In this document: positions 58,950 through 64,000 of the stretch, piece after piece
Layout of the letters: every line of letters starts with the position of its first letter
Position numbering within the stretch: the stretch's first letter is position 1
DNA from: a virus
Direction: 5' to 3' (one strand)
Virus record (IMG/VR): IMGVR_UViG_3300022602_004810
Coordinates: 1-64,000 of that record
Length of the DNA stretch: 64,000 nucleotides
Translations under genes and position numbers: made by a program
The notes under the pieces: generated by a model
What the model was told of the DNA's origin: nothing
Seen by the model: only the letters and a program-made list of their open reading frames with translations
The model's database searches: none

Positions 58950-59814
58950 ATATTTCTACCCATTTTTTGTATAATTTTTCTGCCCATAATCTATGACTTT
59001 GTACCCCGTAATGTGTATTATCTTCAGCAACGTCTACTACAGTACCCACATGGCTACAGAATTCGTTATATTGATGCAAATATTCTAAACATTTTAAATC
59101 ATAATCATTTTCGTAATTGCAGGTAAACGTAATTAAAAATTTACTACCGTTCTCTCGTAACCTATTTAAGGTTCTTAGCACAATTTGTTGAAAATTAAAA
59201 AATAAATTTTCTTCACTTAATAAAAAATTATATTTTGATTCTCTATCTATTAATCTATGTATCGCGTCTGATTTAATATTATTACTATTATCAGAATATC
59301 TAATTCTATACATATCAGTAAATTGAACAACCACAGTAGCACGCTCTAGATTATAACAATTCATCAAATCTTCAATATCATAATTACTTTTTCCTGGCAT
59401 ACCCAGATTTATATAGTCAGTATTTAATAATTTAGATAAAACGCTAGGATATACAGTTGATTTATCACTGTGGCCGTCACCATATGTATGACTACATCCA
59501 AAGTATAACATTTGAGATTCTTGTTTTCTATTGTTGTTAACCACCTCTGTTAAATTATGTTCTAATTCAGCTTGACGAATTCGAACTATATAATTATCAT
59601 GATCTTTTAAAAAAACAATTTCATCAAATTGCTCAAACAATGATTGTGTAAATGCAAAGCCTGCTTGTACCGGACAAATGGCATAACTTATTCCAGGTAA
59701 AATAGTCGAGCCTGGTCCGGCAATCCACCCTCCGAGATTAACCTTTTTTTGTCTAGCTACAGGTCGCGCATCTTCAAATCCGCTAATCATATTTACTACA
59801 AAAAGTATTACCAT
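58912..59814 (-). CDS. SGNH hydrolase-fold protein 2
   Basis: A 300-aa protein. Block I is YFGCSHTYGDGHSDKSTVYP (GCSHT in place of GDSxS), followed by INLGMPGKSNYDIEDLMNCY with the Gly/Asn blocks and VVVQFTDMYRIRYSD. The Asp-His block is EDNTHYGVQSHRLWAEKLYK. It probably acts as an esterase or acetyl-transferase-like enzyme on glycans. The first ATG overlaps the upstream gene by 7 bp; a second ATG eight codons in is possible. Confidence 0.72.
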   Translation of the reverse strand: MVILFVVNMISGFEDARPVARQKKVNLGGWIAGPGSTILPGISYAICPVQAGFAFTQSLFEQFDEIVFLKDHDNYIVRIRQAELEHNLTEVVNNNRKQESQMLYFGCSHTYGDGHSDKSTVYPSVLSKLLNTDYINLGMPGKSNYDIEDLMNCYNLERATVVVQFTDMYRIRYSDNSNNIKSDAIHRLIDRESKYNFLLSEENLFFNFQQIVLRTLNRLRENGSKFLITFTCNYENDYDLKCLEYLHQYNEFCSHVGTVVDVAEDNTHYGVQSHRLWAEKLYKKWVEIYGHTGTWRNLHI

Positions 59815-60308
59815 ATTTTACCGTAGTCTACTACTTCGCTCTGGCGACTAATATCTTTAACAAAGTAAGCACATAGTGGACGCTCACCTTCCGCGATAGG
59901 CACCGCTAGCATCTGTCCAGGTTTAAGTTTAGGAAAATACCATTTAACATCTTGATAAATGTCAATAATTTCTACAGGATGAAATTCTGGTTTGAAACTT
60001 TCCAGTGGATTAAATGTATAAGCACTAAATCCTCGGTCGTTAATTGATGTTAGAGGGATAACTTCTAGGTCACCAAAGTCTGGTTCACCAATTAAGATCT
60101 GCCAATCTGCGGGCATCTTAACTATATTGCCGCCGATGCTTAAGACCAATGCCGGACTGTTAAAACTTTCTAAAAAGATCAAAGGAATAAAGAAATAATC
60201 TGGATTCTTTGGATCACTGTTGTCTAATATCGCAAAACGTAGATCCTCTACTTCATCGGGGATTTCGTTCATTTCATATGCGGTATTTTCTAAAGTTAAG
60301 ATGTACAT
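59808..60308 (-). CDS. Conserved-looking phage protein, unknown
   Basis: A 166-aa protein (MYILTLENTAYEMNEIPDEV) with KMPADWQILIGEPDFGDLEV, then IPLTSINDRGFSAYTFNPLE and a C-terminal WYFPKLKPGQMLAVPI. The arrangement recalls a family of uncharacterised proteins in T4-like aquatic phages. It begins by TAATG overlap with the methyltransferase gene. No catalytic motif is apparent. Confidence 0.6.
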   Translation of the reverse strand: MYILTLENTAYEMNEIPDEVEDLRFAILDNSDPKNPDYFFIPLIFLESFNSPALVLSIGGNIVKMPADWQILIGEPDFGDLEVIPLTSINDRGFSAYTFNPLESFKPEFHPVEIIDIYQDVKWYFPKLKPGQMLAVPIAEGERPLCAYFVKDISRQSEVVDYGKIW

Positions 60309-60916
60309 TAATTTCCTTTATTTTGATTTTGTAGAATAATGCCTTGGCCAGGAATTATATCTAAAATTTTATATTGATTAGCCAATAAATAGGTCACAAT
60401 TGGGCCACCTTTACCAGTAAAAACATTATCTTCTCTCTGATATGTATCATCTAATACTACTATCCCATCTGAAGACATATAAGGCATTATTCCGATCATT
60501 TGTTTCATATGTTCTACTTGACAATCCATATTATTCATATTGATATTATATTTTCGCTTGTACCAATCAATTTGATTGTATATATGATCAATTTTTTCAC
60601 TTGGATTCCAATTCCAATCGTAGTTATCTAAATACACACATTTGATTTTTACTCCAAGGGTCGGCAAAACTTCTTTAACAAATTGACTTCCCATCATATG
60701 ATAAAATTCAATAGCACTAGATTCTATTTGTTTATACTGTTGATTAAACATAGTATCATCTATATCAACAGTTATTAATTTGGTTTTAAATTTTTCAGCG
60801 CGATAAAGGAAATATTCTGTTGATTTTTCTCCTTTGTCAGTGCCTATTTCTAATATTATTTCATTTTCAGAAACGTTTATTAAATGATTATCTAGTAAAT
60901 TAAAAGGTGATCCCAC
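60308..60916 (-). CDS. Class I SAM-dependent methyltransferase (Methyltransf_24/TylF-like)
   Basis: A 202-aa protein. Motif I is IILEIGTDKGEKSTEYFL, the acidic motif II is KLITVDIDDTMFN, and SDGIVVLDDTYQREDNVFTG is the metal/active-site DD loop of this methyltransferase family. The target (sugar hydroxyl or small molecule) is unknown. The start is GTG, right after the uvsW stop. Confidence 0.8.
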   Translation of the reverse strand: MGSPFNLLDNHLINVSENEIILEIGTDKGEKSTEYFLYRAEKFKTKLITVDIDDTMFNQQYKQIESSAIEFYHMMGSQFVKEVLPTLGVKIKCVYLDNYDWNWNPSEKIDHIYNQIDWYKRKYNINMNNMDCQVEHMKQMIGIMPYMSSDGIVVLDDTYQREDNVFTGKGGPIVTYLLANQYKILDIIPGQGIILQNQNKGN

Positions 60917-62374
60917 TTAGCGCCACTCCACTTTTTCTACCACAAACGGGTAATTTGCTTCTGTATAAAATTTCTTACGAGTTGTTATATGCCGTTTGGC
61001 AAACTTACAATTTGATGTTACGTCCCAGATCTGTACGAAGTCTTTGTCTTCCGCTTTACGAATGCCACGCCCGATACTTTGGATGACCCTGACAAACGAT
61101 TTGCCAGGCTCGATAAGCACAAGATTAAAAATACGAGGAATGTTAATACCAACAGCCGCAACGCCATAAGTGGCAATAGCAACCACGTCATCATTCGAAG
61201 CAAATTCATCATAACTTTCTTTGCGATCATCTGCTTTGGTTCCTCCGGATACAAACACTGCTCCTGGGATCTTTTCTAATAGGGCTTTACCCGGAGCAAT
61301 GCGATCAATTAAGATTAAGGTATTACCTGATTTACGTATGTTGTCAATTAAACTAGCAATGTAGTCTAGTCTAGCATCTGTTTCTAACAGATATCTTAGC
61401 TCACTTTGGTAGTCTTTGTATTCTACATGATCTATTAGCTGTAAGATATTTACATGACAATTGGCCAAGACACCTTGGTCTTGAAGTTCACTGGCACTTA
61501 GTTTACCAACTACAGGTCCTAGACTACACAGTAGACTAACCTGCTCATATGCTTCTTTTGGTATAGTTCCTGTTAGTCCCCAACGTATCGGCACTTGGCT
61601 CATTACACCTGTTAACAAGGTCTTTAGCGCATCTGCTTTAGCCATGTGTACTTCGTCAACCATAACACATACAACATCTTCTAAGAATTCCATGATAGTG
61701 ATGTCTGCTTCGCCACCTTTGGTATTCTTTAATAGAATGTTAAGACTTTGCCACGTACAGATAGTATGTGTACGACCAAACTCTTTGCGATCACCAAAGT
61801 ACACACCCACATCTAAGCCCAAATTGATGTAGTCTGCTTCTGTTTGTGTTACTAATGATTTGTTTGGAACAATAACAATAGTTCTGCCATACTGTTCACA
61901 GCAATAACTAAGACCTGCTGTCATCAGAGTCTTACCAGCACCTGTGGCAATCTCTTGGATACACTGTGGGTTTTCTAGGAACTTGTTGATAATTTCAATT
62001 TGATAGTCACGCAGGACCACAGGCTGTCCTGCCATTGGGTGTTTCTCTGGCCAAGTCTTATGAGCAAACGTCGCTTCACTGACCTGAGAAAACTCAAACT
62101 GTGTGCGATAATCTCTAACATCCTCTAATTCAAGATTATATCCTTGTTTTTCTAAGTAAGGAATAATCTCTGGTAGTAGATTAATATAAGTGCTACCACC
62201 CATTTGAAAGTATGCTACCTTGCCATCCCAACGGCCTAGGCGAACAGCAGGCAAGTAGCGAGCACCTGGGATTTCATATTTGAACTTATTACTAAGTTCT
62301 TTTCGTTCACGTAGATCAAGTCCTTCTATCTTTACGTTAACTTCATCTTTAATCAGTAATCTAGCTGTTGCCAT
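60917..62374 (-). CDS. uvsW: UvsW-type SF2 DNA helicase
   Basis: A 485-aa protein (T4 UvsW is 503 aa). N-terminal dsDNA-binding part (ATARLLIKDEVNVKIEGLDL; LGRWDGKVAYF). Walker A is IQEIATGAGKTLMTAGLSY, DEVH box VVCVMVDEVHMAKADAL, SAT-equivalent WGLTGTIPKE, motif VI FVRVIQSIGRGIRKAED. It unwinds branched recombination intermediates and R-loops and thereby turns origin-dependent into recombination-dependent replication. It begins by TAATG overlap with the HARP-like gene. Confidence 0.93.
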   Translation of the reverse strand: MATARLLIKDEVNVKIEGLDLRERKELSNKFKYEIPGARYLPAVRLGRWDGKVAYFQMGGSTYINLLPEIIPYLEKQGYNLELEDVRDYRTQFEFSQVSEATFAHKTWPEKHPMAGQPVVLRDYQIEIINKFLENPQCIQEIATGAGKTLMTAGLSYCCEQYGRTIVIVPNKSLVTQTEADYINLGLDVGVYFGDRKEFGRTHTICTWQSLNILLKNTKGGEADITIMEFLEDVVCVMVDEVHMAKADALKTLLTGVMSQVPIRWGLTGTIPKEAYEQVSLLCSLGPVVGKLSASELQDQGVLANCHVNILQLIDHVEYKDYQSELRYLLETDARLDYIASLIDNIRKSGNTLILIDRIAPGKALLEKIPGAVFVSGGTKADDRKESYDEFASNDDVVAIATYGVAAVGINIPRIFNLVLIEPGKSFVRVIQSIGRGIRKAEDKDFVQIWDVTSNCKFAKRHITTRKKFYTEANYPFVVEKVEWR

Positions 62375-63507
62375 TAATTTTCTCTTATTATTGTCGCTGT
62401 CCAATAGACAATCTTTTCAGCGCGGTTCAACCAATCTAGTTTACGTCCACCAAACATCATGTTGTGTGTGCTGACTAGTAGTGGCACAGGAAATTCCCAA
62501 TTCTGCGGAAGTTTCTTAGCATATACTACTTTAACATTATATGGATCATAATCGCTAGTGTTAGTCTTGCCGTTTTGATCAAAGCGTACTATATCAGACT
62601 CACTGAACCGTGATAGATCTAAGTCATAGGTCAAGCCTGGATCATATATACAAATAGGATAACGATTAGTTAATTCGGCGTAGTCTAGCAACCAATCCCA
62701 CAGATTAGGTTCTGTGGGTGACAAGTGGGCAACATGCCTGGTACCCAAATATTCTAAAGACTGTCCATAATCATTACTAGCTTCATGTAGTATGTCAGCA
62801 TCTACACTATATCCTAAGATGCCTGCGTGATCAATTAGTTTAACAATGTCATTATTGCCAATGTGTTCGGCTATATATTCTTTAAGGCTGTCTGCGGCAT
62901 TAGTTACTTCATAGCCTAGATCGGTTTTGACCAATTTGATTTCATATGGTTGACTTTCACATACTAATATCTGCTCAAACAGGTCAATGATTTTGGAATC
63001 AATGTTAAATTCTCTACTATCGCCCCACGTGACAATAAAGTTAACATTATATTCACTGACGCCCAAAACCCAAACTTTAGTTTCGTTATCCCATTGACTA
63101 CGTCCTTGCCCTGTTTCTTTAAGCTGACGCATTTCCTCAATCCAAGTTTGATTATAAGGGAACTTAACTAGAATATTATCGCCTTCCAACCAAATGCGCC
63201 GTTCACGATCAATTTTACGTAGAGGTTTACGCCACTGTGGTGTTTCAACTGGGCTAACGTCTATGTCAAATTTGGCAAATTGACGTTTATATTTCAGTGC
63301 TAGTTTTATAGCCAACTCACCTTGACGGTCAGTAAGTGCTTCGACACCCCACAAGGTAGTATTGGCCATGCTTTCTACAATTTGAACATCGTATCGAGCC
63401 AAGCTGAACTTATACTTGCTGTTATTAAACAGTATGTTATTAGAATTAGCCGGATCGTAGCCAGCCAGTAGTTCTATATAGTCTTCGACGTATTGAAATT
63501 GTAACAT
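62374..63507 (-). CDS. HARP-like protein coupled to UvsW
   Basis: A 377-aa protein. Residues 105-160 (NILVKFPYNQTWIEEMRQLK, QGRSQWDNETKVWVLGVSEY) match the HARP/SMARCAL1 pattern (basic-aromatic strand, helix, then R-x-WD-x-x-x-K-x-W). No helicase core is present, and it ends one base into uvsW (TAATG). It may supply branched-DNA recognition in trans for UvsW. The ATG is 6 nt after TATACT, so the message is leaderless. Confidence 0.6.
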   Translation of the reverse strand: MLQFQYVEDYIELLAGYDPANSNNILFNNSKYKFSLARYDVQIVESMANTTLWGVEALTDRQGELAIKLALKYKRQFAKFDIDVSPVETPQWRKPLRKIDRERRIWLEGDNILVKFPYNQTWIEEMRQLKETGQGRSQWDNETKVWVLGVSEYNVNFIVTWGDSREFNIDSKIIDLFEQILVCESQPYEIKLVKTDLGYEVTNAADSLKEYIAEHIGNNDIVKLIDHAGILGYSVDADILHEASNDYGQSLEYLGTRHVAHLSPTEPNLWDWLLDYAELTNRYPICIYDPGLTYDLDLSRFSESDIVRFDQNGKTNTSDYDPYNVKVVYAKKLPQNWEFPVPLLVSTHNMMFGGRKLDWLNRAEKIVYWTATIIREN

Positions 63508-63513
63508 ATAATT

Positions 63514-63542
63514 AGTATATGATATTTAATCCTGAATAGCAA
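63514..63542 (-). promoter_or_regulatory. Sigma70-like promoter for the HARP-like gene and uvsW
   Basis: On the minus strand TTGCTA, 17 nt, TATACT, then AATTAT and the ATG at 63507. The -35 is weaker than others in the window, but the spacing is identical. Confidence 0.65.
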
Positions 63543-63551
63543 GAGAAAAAG

Positions 63552-63577
63552 AAGCCCAAATGTTTCCACTTGGGCTT
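63552..63577 (-). terminator. Rho-independent terminator after 63626-63826
   Basis: On the minus strand AAGCCCAA, 10-nt loop, TTGGGCTT, then CTTTTTCTC. It lies about 50 bp past the stop of the small membrane protein and ends the unit that begins with formate-THF ligase or further upstream. Confidence 0.8.
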
Positions 63578-63582
63578 TAAGG

Positions 63583-63621
63583 CTATCACACTAGGAGCTA
63601 GACAATAGAAAGTGTGATAGA
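63583..63621. repeat. 10-bp inverted repeat before the terminator
   Basis: CTATCACACT (63583-63592) and its exact complement AGTGTGATAG (63612-63621) are separated by 19 bp. It lies between the stop of the small membrane protein and the terminator. It could form a second stem or a protein-binding site. Confidence 0.5.
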
Positions 63622-63625
63622 ATGA

Positions 63626-63826
63626 CTATTTAAGTTGATCTTTTTGATCTAACAGTTGATTAATTTCTTCAATACCTTCATCGAACTTGGTACTGCGTTC
63701 GTTTATTGCAGATTCAATGTCACCCAATGATTTCTTTAGTGCCCTTAAGGCTAGTAAAGCAATAGCAATTACCGGTACAATGCCTATGACCATAACTGCG
63801 GCCATTACAATTAGTGTTTCTGTCAT
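63626..63826 (-). CDS. Small membrane protein with C-terminal coiled coil
   Basis: A 66-aa protein: one long hydrophobic segment (TLIVMAAVMVIGIVPVIAIA) and a charged helix (RALKKSLGDIESAINERSTK, FDEGIEEINQLLDQKDQ). Its ATG overlaps the stop of formate-THF ligase by 1 bp (TAATG), so translation is coupled. Function unknown. Confidence 0.65.
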   Translation of the reverse strand: MTETLIVMAAVMVIGIVPVIAIALLALRALKKSLGDIESAINERSTKFDEGIEEINQLLDQKDQLK

Positions 63827-64000
63827 TAGTCTAATCCTTCAATACGACCTTGCTTGTCAATACCAATACGTTCAGCGTTTGGTGTTTCTGGTAGGCCTGG
63901 CATGGTCATGATGTTGCCACATACTGCTACAATAAATTCAGCACCTGTACATAATCTTAATTCACGCACTGTTAGCACATGACGTTCTGTTGCGGCTAGT
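63826..64000 (-). CDS. fhs: Formate-tetrahydrofolate ligase, C-terminal end (cut by window)
   Basis: The last 57 codons of a gene running off the window. [20 protein letters not shown] is the strongly conserved C-terminal block of formate-THF ligase (GAGFVV..[17 protein letters not shown]), followed by [17 protein letters not shown] (family: AExIDVDEDGNIVGLF). The enzyme joins formate and tetrahydrofolate to give 10-formyl-THF for purine and formyl-Met-tRNA synthesis. Whether the rest is intact cannot be seen. Confidence 0.85.
   Translation of the reverse strand, partial: LAATERHVLTVRELRLCTGAEFIVAVCGNIMTMPGLPETPNAERIGIDKQGRIEGLD

Noticed and set aside
1-64000. Window as bacterial chromosome or integrated prophage
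   Set aside because: T4-type replication genes, late boxes and fibres occur throughout, with no integrase, attachment sites, ribosomal operons or long housekeeping operons; host-like genes are scattered singly among phage genes.

Overview
The window looks like part of a large lytic, T4-like (Tevenvirinae-related) bacteriophage genome. The evidence is a replication set of the T4 kind (DnaB/gp41-type helicase, gp61-type primase, UvsW-type helicase, DexA-type exonuclease, a probable gp62-type clamp-loader subunit), T4-late-promoter-like boxes (TATAAATA and variants) before many minus-strand genes, and large fibre-like virion proteins. The DNA is AT-rich and almost gap-free, and many genes overlap by ATGA or TAATG. 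Host-derived genes (curli secretion, DnaK, IbpA-like Hsp20, ClpS, bS21, IscU/IscA, class Ia ribonucleotide reductase, formate-THF ligase) point to an aquatic proteobacterial host. The DnaK reads most like betaproteobacterial copies, but that is from memory and is weak.

Layout, left to right. 1-5878 (minus): a glycosyltransferase-like gene and a curli (type VIII secretion) operon with csgF, csgG, a curlin-repeat subunit, a secreted FecR-domain protein and a second curlin-repeat protein. 5953-9863 (minus): envelope-type enzymes (NeuD-like acyltransferase, fatty acid desaturase, cytidylyltransferase, SGNH protein) with a DexA-like exonuclease. 9860-13004 (minus): ClpS, Hsp20, DnaK, a 21-aa leader ORF and bS21. 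13069-19716: a membrane coiled-coil protein, an HNH remnant, a fibre-like protein and two small paralogues. 19716-21293 (minus): small early genes behind consensus sigma70 promoters. 21371-26413 (plus): a train of 14 tiny, mostly overlapping genes, many ending in a [F/L]xLRW-type tail, with a metallophosphoesterase and a deoxynucleotidase. 26400-33974 (minus): a large structural protein, an LSm-like protein, glutaredoxin, NrdB, NrdA. 34002-36323: a RecB-family nuclease, IscA, IscU and a radical SAM protein. 36337-41747: virion or assembly candidates and a protein with a ligase-like KWDG motif. 41772-46802: two radical SAM proteins, helicase, primase and a GIY-YIG endonuclease. 46845-56369: a receptor-binding/fibre block with a 2011-aa repeat protein. 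56408-64000: a conserved T4-like accessory block, a methyltransferase, UvsW, a HARP-like protein and the 3' end of formate-THF ligase.

Two promoter classes can be read by eye. Early-type promoters are TTGACA/TTGACT, exactly 17 nt, TATAAT/TATACT; in five cases the ATG lies 6-7 nt after the -10 box, so those mRNAs should be leaderless. Late-type boxes are [A/T]ATAAATA or similar; several lie only 4-5 nt before the start codon.

The two most unusual systems are the near-complete curli operon, which could coat or bridge infected cells, and the micro-gene train, whose conserved LRW tail is encoded by the Shine-Dalgarno sequence of the next gene. There are no tRNAs, rRNAs, CRISPR arrays, integrase or complete insertion sequences that I can recognise, and no gene-free stretch longer than about 200 bases.
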